Source: UBA1765 sp045615885 (GTDB taxonomy: Bacteria; Fibrobacterota; Fibrobacteria; Fibrobacterales; Fibrobacteraceae). Taken from it: a stretch of DNA of 64,000 nucleotides. The notes under the pieces were generated by a model. It was not told the origin of the DNA. It saw nothing but the letters and a program-made list of their open reading frames with translations, and searched no databases. Shown here piece by piece: positions 43,021-52,070 of this stretch (position 1 is its first letter; each line of letters starts with the position of its first letter). The stretch is taken from contig JAZLFR010000057.1 of the NCBI GenBank assembly GCA_045615885.1, positions 88,929 through 152,928 on the forward strand, read 5' to 3'. A program made the position numbers and the translations under genes.

Positions 43021-43833
43021 TCAGGAGTTCTTTTTTTCTTTCTTGATGCTGCGCAAGGCAAATATCACCATCAAAAGCAGCGTCAGTCCAAAAATCAAAG
43101 TCGAAAGGGCATGTATTTGTGGCGAAATGCCTCGTTTGAGCGAGCCATAAATATAAAGCGGCAATGTTTGGGACTGCGGGCCGCTAGTGAAGAAGCTTAA
43201 AATGAAGTCGTCAAGCGAAAGCGTAAACGCAAGGAGAGCGCCCGAAACAATCGCAGTCGAAAGCTGCGGGAGAATTACGCGGAACCAGGCGCCCGCAGTT
43301 GTTGCGTACAAATCGCGGGCAGCTTCAATCTGTTCTTTACCGATGCTAGCCAGGCGGCTCTGCACAATGAGCACGACAAAGCTGATTTCCAGCGTCACAT
43401 GCGCAATCGTCATTGTAAGCATGCCCGGGTCAAATACAGAAGTCCAGCTGCGGAACAAGGTAAACACAGAAACAAGTGCTATGGCCATCAAAATGTCTGG
43501 AGTCACCACAGGAACATTTATGCTCATGTCGTAAAAATACCGCATGCGCTTGCCCCACGGCGTCCTATGAATACCTATAGCCAAGAGAGTTCCGAGAACT
43601 GTAGAAATAACAGTACTTACAACGGCAAGAATCAGCGTGTTAACAGTCGTTGTCTGCACCATGCTGTTGTCTAGCAAGCCAGCATACCAGTCAAGAGTAA
43701 ACCCGCCCCAGCTAAGGCCGTGCTTGCTTGCATTAAAGCTTTGTTCTACAACCAAAAACATTGGCAAGTACAAAAGCACAAAGCCAATGAAGGCAAGAAT
43801 CGTTGCAATCAGCGGAAGTTTTCTTTTAGACAA
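43021..43833 (-). CDS. potC: Polyamine ABC transporter permease
   Basis: 270 residues, six predicted membrane segments, with the inner-membrane binding loop EAARDLYATTAGAWFRVILPQLSTAIVSGALLAFTLSLDDFIL (EAA motif). The end KKEKKNS is charged and cytoplasmic. The start is TTG at 43833, supported by GGAGGGAAG; it overlaps the end of potB by 8 nt. Confidence 0.88.
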   Translation of the reverse strand: MSKRKLPLIATILAFIGFVLLYLPMFLVVEQSFNASKHGLSWGGFTLDWYAGLLDNSMVQTTTVNTLILAVVSTVISTVLGTLLAIGIHRTPWGKRMRYFYDMSINVPVVTPDILMAIALVSVFTLFRSWTSVFDPGMLTMTIAHVTLEISFVVLIVQSRLASIGKEQIEAARDLYATTAGAWFRVILPQLSTAIVSGALLAFTLSLDDFILSFFTSGPQSQTLPLYIYGSLKRGISPQIHALSTLIFGLTLLLMVIFALRSIKKEKKNS

Positions 43834-44725
43834 AGTTCTTCCCTCCTACCTTCTGGAAAATCACAAGGCTAATGACGCTGCAAATAATAAGCACGGTACC
43901 AAGCATAGCTCCAAACGGCCAATCCATTGCGGCGCCAAACTGCTGCTGGATCAAGTTGCCTATGAGCATGTATTTGCCGCCGCCAAGCAGGTCGCTGATG
44001 ACATACATGCCAAAGCACGGCACGAGCGTAAGGATAACGCTTGCTACAATGCCTGGCATCATCTGCGAAAGAATGCCATGGTAAAATGTTCTGGCAGGGC
44101 CAGCATACAAATCCCTACTAGCTTCTACAATGCCCCAGTCCAAACGCTCTACGCTTGTATAGAGAGGGAGAACTGCAAACGGAAGCATGGAACTTACCAT
44201 GCCAATATAGACAGCAAATTCACCTGGGTAAAGCGACTCCCCTTCTGCAATCAAGCCAAGCGCACGGGCAATGCTTGCTGGGAACATGTCCGGGCCAAGC
44301 AAAACCATCCAGGCTGCAGTTCGAATCACAAGGTTCGTGCAGCTAGGGACCATGATAAGCGCAAACAAAAATGCCCGCATGGACTTTCCATGGTTTGCAA
44401 TCCAGAACGCCATGGGCAAGCCGATCGCAATGCAAAGAATTGTCGTAATCACTGCAATCTTTAGGCTTCGCCAAAGAATCAGCAAATTGTCTGGAGACCA
44501 GCCAAAGCTGCTGAAGCCCACAAGGCGCTTTACATTTTCAATGGAAAAATCCCAGTTGATGCTGCCATAGCTACCACGTTCCGCAAAGGCAAGAACCATC
44601 AAAAAAATTGTCGGGAGCAAAAGAAACACTATGAGCCAGAGCATTCCAGGCCCAGTGAGCAACACGCCAAACTTGCGCATGCGAGCGCGTGTTGTAAGCT
44701 TACCTTCAAAAACTTCAGTAGTCAT
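43826..44725 (-). CDS. potB: Polyamine ABC transporter permease
   Basis: 299 residues, six predicted membrane segments. FLLLPTIFLMVLAFAERGSYGSINWDFSIENVKRL at the start and the EAA-type loop EASRDLYAGPARTFYHGILSQMMPGIVASVILTLVPCFGMYVISDLLGGG match PotB. First gene of the potBCD cluster; potA, normally first, is missing, so the ATPase must come from elsewhere. Confidence 0.88.
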   Translation of the reverse strand: MTTEVFEGKLTTRARMRKFGVLLTGPGMLWLIVFLLLPTIFLMVLAFAERGSYGSINWDFSIENVKRLVGFSSFGWSPDNLLILWRSLKIAVITTILCIAIGLPMAFWIANHGKSMRAFLFALIMVPSCTNLVIRTAAWMVLLGPDMFPASIARALGLIAEGESLYPGEFAVYIGMVSSMLPFAVLPLYTSVERLDWGIVEASRDLYAGPARTFYHGILSQMMPGIVASVILTLVPCFGMYVISDLLGGGKYMLIGNLIQQQFGAAMDWPFGAMLGTVLIICSVISLVIFQKVGGKNFV

Positions 44726-44787
44726 GCGCGAAATTTAGAAAGTTTTGAGTTTGAGCTTGAAAAACCGATGCTTAAAAAACAAAAAAT

Positions 44788-44804
44788 CCCCGCTTTTAGC
44801 GGGG
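44788..44804 (-). terminator. Intrinsic terminator of the 44832 lipoprotein gene
   Basis: CCCCGCT and AGCGGGG form a 7-bp stem with loop TTT; on the minus strand ATTTTTTGTTTTTT follows. Confidence 0.8.
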
Positions 44805-44831
44805 CATTGAACGTTACTGCGGTAACAAATT

Positions 44832-45458
44832 CTAGTTCTTTTTCAATGGAGTGTCCTTGATGATTTCTTCAACAAGGTTTGCCATTGTCGTTTCCCAATC
44901 GCTCTTTGTCATTGCAAAGCCGAGAGTTTCGCGAGCCTTGACAGTTCCGCTGGTAACAACCTTCTTTTCAGAAGCGTTTGCAATGGAGTATTGAGCTTCG
45001 AATTGCAGGTAGTGCTTTGTTTCTGCACTGGTAAGCCCTGTCATTTTCGTTTCTGAAATTCGGGAGACATTGATGAAGGCGATACTTACGATATAGCCGT
45101 CTTCAACACCGACTTCATCAAACTTCGGCTGAGGTACGTTAAAATCCTTTTTGCCAAGCTTGGTGTTCACGAAATTGAATACGTTTCCATCCTTAACTTC
45201 AATTTTAGGGGATAGGCCAGCCTGCTTCTGGAATTCCGCAGACATCTGGGAAGTAAACCAACCCATGAAATTATCAGCGTAATCAGGAAGATCGTCAGCA
45301 ACATCGTCCTGATTTTGAACGATTGCTTCCGTCATGACCACGGTAAGAACAGACGGAGCGTCTGTCCAGCTAGGATCAACGTTCTTGAGACCGGCCTTGG
45401 CGCAGCCGACAAAATTCAATGCAGCGAGGCAAAAGAATAGAGAGATTATTTTTTTCAT
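44832..45458 (-). CDS. Lipoprotein of unknown function
   Basis: 208 residues. Signal peptide MKKIISLFFCLAALNFVGC with lipobox FVGC. The mature part reads like a two-layer alpha/beta domain (LTVVMTEAIVQNQDDVADDLPDYADNFMGWFTSQMSAEF) and mentions a repeated pattern of secreted Fibrobacter lipoproteins I cannot name. AAGGTAAC precedes the ATG. It is divergent from the TIGR02147 regulator with a 27-bp palindrome between them. Confidence 0.6.
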   Translation of the reverse strand: MKKIISLFFCLAALNFVGCAKAGLKNVDPSWTDAPSVLTVVMTEAIVQNQDDVADDLPDYADNFMGWFTSQMSAEFQKQAGLSPKIEVKDGNVFNFVNTKLGKKDFNVPQPKFDEVGVEDGYIVSIAFINVSRISETKMTGLTSAETKHYLQFEAQYSIANASEKKVVTSGTVKARETLGFAMTKSDWETTMANLVEEIIKDTPLKKN

Positions 45459-45569
45459 GTAGTTACCTTATATTTGGTATTTAAAAAATATATTTGAAAT
45501 ACAAAATTTATCAAAGGCGTTCAACCTTTATTTTTTCTTTACAAAGCCTACTATCTTCAAAAAAAATCT

Positions 45570-45596
45570 CTATATGTAACAGAGTGTTACATATAG
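45570..45596. promoter_or_regulatory. 27-bp perfect inverted repeat between divergent genes
   Basis: CTATATGTAACA and TGTTACATATAG surround GAG. It lies 112 bp from the lipoprotein start and 227 bp from the TIGR02147 start in an AT-rich space (45459-45822) without genes. A likely operator for a dimeric regulator, or a transcript-end hairpin without a T-run. Confidence 0.55.
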
Positions 45597-45822
45597 AAAT
45601 TGACGATTTTAAAAATTCACTTGTCAACAGCAAGGTGCTACAAAATTCAGCACTTTAAAATTGCCTTTATTTTGCAAATTTCAACACTTTTTCATAAAGG
45701 ATGACATTTTTTTTCAGTATTAAAGAATTTTAATTTGGGTAAGTGAAAATTTTTCAAAAAAAGAAAATTTAGGGAAAAATTTTATCATTCCATTCAACGA
45801 TTATATTAAATTGCCAAGGCAG

Positions 45823-46644
45823 ATGAAGCCTATAACCGATTACAAGAATTACCGTATTTACATGCTGGATTTTTTCGAGGAACAAAAAATCGAATCCGGT
45901 TTATCTTGGCGTTCGTTCAACGCTAAGGCAGGTTTCGCTTCGCCGTCGTACCTTAAAGCGGTCTGTAGCGGCAAAACTAAATTGAGCGATATTGGAGCAA
46001 GGCAAGTAGCCCTTGCCATGAATCTTTCAAAAGAAGAAACGGAATATTTTTGTGCCATGGTTGCCTATTCCGATTCCACCAACAGGTCGAAAAAAGCAGC
46101 CGCCTACAAGCAAATGCAAAACATTGCGCAAAAGAACAATGTTAGAATAGTAGGCGACGAAGCATACGACTATTATAAATACTGGTGGAACCCAATATTG
46201 AGGGAGCTTGCCCCAAGAATGCCCAACGCCTTGCCAATAAAAGTCGCAGAAATGTTCTATGATAATGTTTCGGCAAAGGATGTCATGGAGTCTCTTGATT
46301 TTATGACAAGCGCCGGATTCCTTGACAAAAAGGGAAAAGGCATTTATGCACAAACAGACAAGGCAGTGCGGGGCTCATCCGAAAAGATTCCAAAGGCGAT
46401 TCGTGCAATGCACAGGCAAATGGCAGAATTTGGAGCAAAGGCAGTCGAGAACTTTTCTAAAGAGGAAAGAAATTTTTCTGGCTTGACCATTGCTATAAAT
46501 GAGCCGACTTATAAAAAAATTGTAGATGAAATAAACGAATGCCGTAAAAAAATTACCGAGATTGTTTCAACGGCAGAAAATGGCGACAGGGTCTATAGGC
46601 TGAACTTACAACTTTTTCCTGTAACAAAAAAAATCAAGAAATGA
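45823..46644 (+). CDS. TIGR02147-family regulator-like protein
   Basis: 273 residues from the ATG at 45823. N-terminal YKNYRIYMLDFFEEQKIESGLSWRSFNAKAGFASPSYLKAVCSGKTKLSDIGARQVALAMNLSKEETEYFCAMVAY is the hallmark of TIGR02147/DUF4423 proteins, a family expanded in Fibrobacter with an HTH-like start. The middle (KVAEMFYDNVSAKDVMESLDFMTSAGFLDKKGKGIY) resembles a winged helix. Its stop overlaps the FISUMP lipoprotein start (ATGA), so the two are coupled, and control of or with the lipoprotein is plausible. A TATATT box lies just upstream. Confidence 0.8.
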   Translation: MKPITDYKNYRIYMLDFFEEQKIESGLSWRSFNAKAGFASPSYLKAVCSGKTKLSDIGARQVALAMNLSKEETEYFCAMVAYSDSTNRSKKAAAYKQMQNIAQKNNVRIVGDEAYDYYKYWWNPILRELAPRMPNALPIKVAEMFYDNVSAKDVMESLDFMTSAGFLDKKGKGIYAQTDKAVRGSSEKIPKAIRAMHRQMAEFGAKAVENFSKEERNFSGLTIAINEPTYKKIVDEINECRKKITEIVSTAENGDRVYRLNLQLFPVTKKIKK

Positions 46645-48587
46645 AGCACTCCCTAAAAACTCTGTTCATCTTTTGTTTGTCGTTCCTGTTCTTTGCCGCC
46701 TGTAGCGATTCTGAGAAGAAAGTTGCAAACGGCTATACCGAGGAGCAGAACGCCACCAATTTGGATAGCGCGGCTTATGCACGGTTGATGACATGGGAAC
46801 CAAAGGTTGCCTTGAAAACCGTGAAGGTAGATGATGCCGAGTTCGGCAAGTCTTGGTACGAAATCCAGTTTACGACTGCAGGCAACTCCTATTACAAATA
46901 CACCGGCAAGACGGTGGAAGATGCCTGCACGGTGGATCTGTATGCCGAACAGAATGGCGTCCGCATGAACTTGACCCGCGTTTACAAGAAGGATGTGCAC
47001 ACGGAATTCTTGAGCCGCGATTCCCTGGACGCCGTGGTGGAAGATCATCTGGACAACACCTACGAAGGCGACAGCGCCGTGGCAAACTGCCAGGCAGATT
47101 CTACGGCCTTTGTAGATTATTGTTCTGATATCGACGGAACTTTAACGGACCTGTTCAAGAGCAAGTGTACCGTACTTCACTTGACATGCGTTGCAAAATT
47201 CAAGCCGCAAGTTACCGCAAGCGAATATTTGCTGGGCACCGCCCAAAAGATGAAGGACCGCTGCATCGCCGAATTCTACGCCCCGGGTGAAAAGTTCGAA
47301 GATGAAAATCTTGAAGAAGGCGACGCAGACAAAGAACTTGCTGAGGAGCCTGAAGAAAAGGAACCTGCGGAAGAGGATTCCACGCTCCTTGTAGATGAAC
47401 GCGACGGCCATGTGTATAAGACAGTGAAGATTGGCGACCAAACATGGATGGCAGAAAATCTGAACTACGCCTATCTTGGTAAAACGGCTCTTTGGGATTC
47501 TTCTAGCTTCTGCTACAAGAATGACCCTGCAAATTGCGAAAAGCATGGGCGACTTTACATTTGGTCTGCGGCCCTGGATTCTGCCGGTTTACTTAACGAT
47601 GATGCAAAGGGCTGCGGGCTTTCTGCCGTGTGCCTGCCCAGGCGCAATGTTCAGGGTGTTTGCCCCGATGGATGGCGCGTGCCGAATTACGACGATTGGG
47701 ACGCCCTTGTAACTTACGCTGGTGATGTAGGCACTGCCGGTGGCTATCTGAAGGCTGAAGAATACGGCGGAACAGATGACTACGGTTTTTCTATACTGCT
47801 TTCAGGAAGTCATACGGAGTTTGCTGCGGGAGGGGATGGAGCCGATGGTGGCCTTGACTCCCAGGTTGGCTTTGTGACATTAACAGAAAAGGATTCTTCC
47901 TCTTATTCCATGATGCAATTTACATCTATGGGAAATTTTTACGGGGAAGGTTTCTTTTCGTCTAAGTATATTGCAAGTCCTCTTAGATGTGTTAAGGGTG
48001 AGGCCACTGAATATCCCATTGGGGCTTTTGCCCCTGGTAAGGTTAAGGTTGGTTCGCTGACCGATACTCGCGACGGTCATGTCTATAAGACTGTGACAAT
48101 AGATTCGAAAGTCTGGATGGCTGAGAACTTGAACTACGATGAAGGTGCAGGCAGCTTGTGCTATGAAAATGACGAAGCAAACTGCGATAAGTATGGCAGA
48201 TACTATTCCGACCCTTCTTTGAAACTTTGCCCCGACGGATGGCATATTCCCTCAAGCGACGAATTCGAAAATTTGCACCGCACAATCGGATTTTCCTTTG
48301 CTCCGTTGAAATCAACGAGTGGCTGGAGTGCAATTCTTGGTAACGGTACAAACCTATATTCCTTCAACCTTATGCCAAATGGCATGGGTATGCCTCAGAA
48401 CGGAGAAGTTGAATTTGTTGACTTTGGTTTGGATGCGCACTTGTTGACAAGTACAGAAAGACCGAATGATACCTCTAATAGGTACTTTTATTTTTCCACA
48501 AATGTAGGTGGATCGGGATGGTATTGCACTAATACTTATAAGGGTGCAGAACGCAATTATCTGAATGTCCGCTGTCTGAAGGATTGA
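46641..48587 (+). CDS. FISUMP lipoprotein 1
   Basis: 648 residues. Signal peptide with lipobox FFAAC (about 20). Residues 25-240 are a unique domain (ANGYTEEQNATNLDSAAY, KTVKVDDAEFGKSWYEIQFTTAG) nearly identical to the next gene, then an acidic linker (EDENLEEGDADKELAEEPEEKEPAEED). Two FISUMP domains follow: DGHVYKTVKIGDQTWMAENLNYAY...CPDGWRVPNYDDW and DGHVYKTVTIDSKVWMAENLNYDEGAG...CPDGWHIPSSDEF. These domains are thought to serve at the cell surface; function unknown. Confidence 0.88.
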   Translation: MKHSLKTLFIFCLSFLFFAACSDSEKKVANGYTEEQNATNLDSAAYARLMTWEPKVALKTVKVDDAEFGKSWYEIQFTTAGNSYYKYTGKTVEDACTVDLYAEQNGVRMNLTRVYKKDVHTEFLSRDSLDAVVEDHLDNTYEGDSAVANCQADSTAFVDYCSDIDGTLTDLFKSKCTVLHLTCVAKFKPQVTASEYLLGTAQKMKDRCIAEFYAPGEKFEDENLEEGDADKELAEEPEEKEPAEEDSTLLVDERDGHVYKTVKIGDQTWMAENLNYAYLGKTALWDSSSFCYKNDPANCEKHGRLYIWSAALDSAGLLNDDAKGCGLSAVCLPRRNVQGVCPDGWRVPNYDDWDALVTYAGDVGTAGGYLKAEEYGGTDDYGFSILLSGSHTEFAAGGDGADGGLDSQVGFVTLTEKDSSSYSMMQFTSMGNFYGEGFFSSKYIASPLRCVKGEATEYPIGAFAPGKVKVGSLTDTRDGHVYKTVTIDSKVWMAENLNYDEGAGSLCYENDEANCDKYGRYYSDPSLKLCPDGWHIPSSDEFENLHRTIGFSFAPLKSTSGWSAILGNGTNLYSFNLMPNGMGMPQNGEVEFVDFGLDAHLLTSTERPNDTSNRYFYFSTNVGGSGWYCTNTYKGAERNYLNVRCLKD

Positions 48588-48607
48588 TGTTATTTTAACG
48601 AGTTTTT

Positions 48608-50506
48608 ATGAAAAAAGAATCACTTGGCCTATTCGTCATTTTTTGTTGTGCATTCCTGTTCTATGTTGCCTGTAGTGATTCTGAGAAGAAAGTTGCAAAC
48701 GGCTATACCGAGGAGCAGAACGCCACCAATTTGGATAGCGCGGCTTATGCGCTGTTGATGACATGGGAACCAAAGGTTGCCTTGAAAACCGTGAAGGTAG
48801 ATGATGCCGAGTTCGGCAAGTCTTGGTACGAAATCCAGTTTACGACTGCAGGCAAGAGCTACTATAAATACACCGGCAAGACGGTGGAAGAAGCCTGCAC
48901 GGTGGATCTGTATGCAGAACAGAATGGCGTTCGCATGAACCTGACCCGCGTTTACAAGAAAAACGTCCATACGGAATTCTTGAGCCGCGATTCCCTGGAC
49001 GCCGTGGTGGAAGACCACTTGGACAACACCTACGAAGGTGACAGCGCCATAGCGAACTGCCAGGCAGATTCTACGGCCTTTGTGGATTATTGTTCTGATA
49101 TCGACGGAACTTTAACGGACCTGTTCAAGAGCAAGTGTACCGTACTTCACTTGACTTGCGTTGCAAAATTCAAGCCGCAAGTTACCGCAAGCGAATATTT
49201 GCAGGGCACCGCCCAAAAGATGAAGGACCGCTGCATCGCCGAATTCTACGCCCCGGGTGAAAAGTTCGAAGATGAAAATCCCGAAGATGAAAATCTTGAA
49301 GAAGGCGTCGCAGACAAAGAACTTGCTGAGGAGCCTGAAGAAAAGGAACCTGCAGAAGAGGATACCACGCTCCTTGTAGATGAACGCGACGGCCATGTGT
49401 ATAAGACTGTGAAGATTGGCGACCAAACATGGATGGCAGAAAATCTGAACTACGCCTACCTGGTTTCAGATTCTCTTAGCCGTTGCCCAGAAGGAACCCT
49501 TGCCAGCTGTGAAAAGTACGGCAGATTATATACCTGGTCTGCAGCTGTGGATTCTGCGGATGTTTTTGGAAAGGGGTTGAAAGGTTGTGGAGGAATGAAT
49601 GTTTGCAATCCCGGTCGAAACATTCAGGGGATTTGCCCTGATGGCTGGCGTGTGCCGAATTTGGATGACTATGAAATACTTGAAGAAAATATGGGTGGAA
49701 GAGATGTGGCCGGTGGAAGAGCTACGACGGAAGAAATGTTTGGAACGGATGATTATGGATTTAGCGCATTGCCTTCCAACGGTTCATCTGGAGGAGCTGC
49801 TTATCTTATTGTAACCACGGAATATAATTGGAATGTATGGATGTGGTTGCTGGTTAAGGAACGGGAGTGGTCCCAATTCTTGCCTTATCCGAAAGGTGGA
49901 TTCATGTCTCTACGTTGCATAAAGGGGACTGCGACAGAAGTTGCCTGGAACGTCGTGGATCCGTCCACAGTCGTGACAGGAAGCTTTACAGATTCCCGAG
50001 ATGATCATGTTTACAAGATTACGACAATAGGATCGCAAACCTGGATGGCCGATAATTTGAAATATAAGGGATCATCTACAAGTTATTGTTATGATAACGA
50101 AGAAAGCAATTGTGAAAAATACGGAAGAATGTATTCACTAAGCGAGGCTAAGACCATCTGTCCTGAAGGCTGGCATTTGCCAACAGCTGAGGATTATATG
50201 GATTTGTTTACCCATACGGGGAAGTCAAATGCGTCCTTGGAATCTGTCGAGGGGTGGAATTCAATATTAGATAGAGGCTCAACAGATCTTTATGGTTTTA
50301 ATCTTTATCCAACAGGTTATGTTACTGTAAAACAGGATGGGACATTGGCGTTCAGTAACTTGAATGGAGAAGTTTATTTGTGGACTTCTTCGGAGAAGGA
50401 ATCGGCTTCTGGCGAAATAGTATATTATGTTTATCGAGAATATTTTGAGGTTAGCGATACAAAGACTTCAAATGATTATGCCAACGTCCGCTGCCTGAAG
50501 GATTAA
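48608..50506 (+). CDS. FISUMP lipoprotein 2 (tandem paralogue)
   Basis: 632 residues. Lipobox FYVAC. The stretch after the lipobox Cys to the first FISUMP domain is almost identical to lipoprotein 1, with an in-frame 15-nt insertion adding one NPEDE-like unit in the acidic linker. Signal peptide sequences differ, and the two FISUMP domains (NLNYAYLVSDSLSRCPEG; SQTWMADNLKYKGSSTSYCYDNEESNCEKYGRMY) are clearly divergent. The pattern indicates a duplication with later gene conversion of the middle. Confidence 0.88.
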   Translation: MKKESLGLFVIFCCAFLFYVACSDSEKKVANGYTEEQNATNLDSAAYALLMTWEPKVALKTVKVDDAEFGKSWYEIQFTTAGKSYYKYTGKTVEEACTVDLYAEQNGVRMNLTRVYKKNVHTEFLSRDSLDAVVEDHLDNTYEGDSAIANCQADSTAFVDYCSDIDGTLTDLFKSKCTVLHLTCVAKFKPQVTASEYLQGTAQKMKDRCIAEFYAPGEKFEDENPEDENLEEGVADKELAEEPEEKEPAEEDTTLLVDERDGHVYKTVKIGDQTWMAENLNYAYLVSDSLSRCPEGTLASCEKYGRLYTWSAAVDSADVFGKGLKGCGGMNVCNPGRNIQGICPDGWRVPNLDDYEILEENMGGRDVAGGRATTEEMFGTDDYGFSALPSNGSSGGAAYLIVTTEYNWNVWMWLLVKEREWSQFLPYPKGGFMSLRCIKGTATEVAWNVVDPSTVVTGSFTDSRDDHVYKITTIGSQTWMADNLKYKGSSTSYCYDNEESNCEKYGRMYSLSEAKTICPEGWHLPTAEDYMDLFTHTGKSNASLESVEGWNSILDRGSTDLYGFNLYPTGYVTVKQDGTLAFSNLNGEVYLWTSSEKESASGEIVYYVYREYFEVSDTKTSNDYANVRCLKD

Positions 50507-50514
50507 TTCCCTGG

Positions 50515-50732
50515 GTATTGAGGTTCCTCCCAAGGTGAGCAGAACTCATCGTAATTGTCTGGAGAAATCGTGGAGACTGTCGCATCAAGTCGCGGTACAG
50601 GTAACTTTCGGCAATGGACTTGATCGTGTTTTTCATTTCGTCGCCGTTGAGCAATACCGGGTCAAGGCCATGTTTTCAATGAGCTGCCTTACCAGCGTGG
50701 TCTTGCCGCACTGGCGCGAGATTTCAAAATAG
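50515..50732 (-). pseudogene. Relic of an AAA_14/DUF4143-type ATPase
   Basis: On the minus strand FEISRQCGKTTLVRQLIENMA is a Walker-A region of AAA_14 proteins, followed in another frame by LLNGDE and then SIAESYLYRDLMR, the DUF4143-like start. Most of the gene between these pieces is absent and frames differ. Non-functional. Confidence 0.65.
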
Positions 50733-50900
50733 GGGCGTTCCCCCGGCCAAGTTCACTGAGCTTGCCGAAGTGGCCGGGGTCGGCCCTCTTGCGCTATCGA
50801 CTCGCGATGCGAGTCGTTCGTTCAGCCTCGCGCTCTGCGCGACCGCATAAGGCAAGCGCCGCGCGAGTCCGACCCCATACGGGCTGCGGGGCCTAACGCG
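50732..50900 (-). repeat. GC-rich dispersed repeat, copy R1
   Basis: Minus-strand landmarks CGCGTTAGG, AGCCCGTA, GGACTCGCGCGG, AGCGCGAGGCTGAACG, GACCCCGGC and CCGGGGGAACGCCCC recur in the same order in R2 at 55484. It is rich in palindromes. Genes are absent from it; the 50901-50995 rest also shows none. Confidence 0.75.
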
Positions 50901-50995
50901 AAAGCTGGCCGGAACAGCACTTAACGCAAATGCGAGACTGCGCCTATGATGGCGTGGTCTTTTTTTTGTTGTTGGATTGGTAGTAAAGGTCTTTT

Positions 50996-51851
50996 TTACA
51001 GTGCCTTGATTTCTTCGGGAGTGAGGCCAGTTCGCTTGGCGATTGCCTCTAACGGAAAACCATCATCACGGAACCCCTTGGCAAGTTCGCGCTTTTCTTC
51101 CTTGCGAGCTTCATCGCGTTCCTCTTCAAGCATTGCTTCAAAAGTCATGTAGTCGCTCCTTGTCTTGGGGTCCTTGTGATAGAAGTCCACCCTGTTCTTG
51201 ATGGCCTTCGTTGCTGTCGATGTCGCCTCATCGGTGGCGAAATACTTCAGGTAGTCGCGAACGGCTTCGTCGGTTACCGATTCGTACTTGCTAAAATTAC
51301 ATAATTTGCTAAGGCGAGTGAAGCGACAAAATTTATTTTGTCATTTCCGAGCCGCACAAATTAGGAACGAAGTTCCCAAAAATCTTGTAAGTGAGGTCGC
51401 CCAAGGTCAGGGAATGGTCGTTCTTTTCGCGGTTCTCGAACTCGTAAATGGGGCGGTCCTTGCCGAAAATGTCCTTGGGGCAGAGGAAGACGATATACTG
51501 TTCCTTCAGCTCCTTGTACCTGTGGGAGCTGCCGAGCGTTTCCGTGTCGCAGACGCCCTGGTAGTAGCGGGCGCGGAGCGGAAGTTCCTTGGTATCGACC
51601 ATCTGCATCTCCAGATCAAAAACGCGGCCGATGCCGTTGCCGTCTTCCTTGACCATGATGTCGAAGCGGACGCACTTTTTGTTGGGATTGCTTTGCTGGA
51701 AGGCCTCGCCGACGACGCTGACTTTCTCGATATCGACCTTCAAAAGGGCCTTGAGAAACGGCTTGGCGATTTCTTCATCGCTGAAGACTTTTACGAACAT
51801 GAAGTTGTCCCTGATGGTCAACTCCTCGATGGGCTTGATCTTTCTATCCAT
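50996..51851 (-). pseudogene. Rpn-family (PD-(D/E)XK) nuclease gene, frameshifted
   Basis: The first 172 codons (ATG 51851, GGAGG upstream) match the Rpn/PDDEXK_2 family: RDNFMFVKVFSDEEIAKPFLKALL, and FDIMVKEDGNGIGRVFDLEMQ with the D...ExQ core. It stops at 51333. The expected C-terminal part (ESVTDEAVRDYLKYFATDEATSTATKAIKNRVDFYHKDPKTRSDYMTFEAMLEEE) lies in another frame from about 51285. Between them a small AT-rich segment contains GACAAAAT/ATTTTGTC. Such proteins promote recombination; this one appears broken. Confidence 0.7.
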
Positions 51852-51917
51852 TTTTCCTCCGGTCGCTACAGGCTTGAAAAAGCGACGGCTTGATTAGTGC
51901 TCTTTTGTTCACTACTA

Positions 51918-51946
51918 AATTTATACAAAAGTTTGGGCGGTGTCAA
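51918..51946 (-). promoter_or_regulatory. Promoter of the Rpn gene
   Basis: Minus strand: TTGACA (51946-51941), 17-nt spacer, TAAATT (51923-51918). Confidence 0.5.
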
Positions 51947-52034
51947 GGCAGGGAGCGAAAAAATTTGCTTTGTAGTTGGAGGACAATTTTGGGAGCGTTA
52001 CGTAACTAAGATTTAATTCTATCTGTAATTTTTT

Positions 52035-52063
52035 TTGCGTTATCTTTAAATTCTGTTTATATT
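52035..52063 (+). promoter_or_regulatory. Promoter of the PH/TM2-NYN-HExxH operon, predicted leaderless
   Basis: TTGCGT (52035-52040), 17-nt spacer, TATATT (52058-52063); seven nt separate it from the ATG at 52071. Confidence 0.65.
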
Positions 52064-52070
52064 TCGTTCT

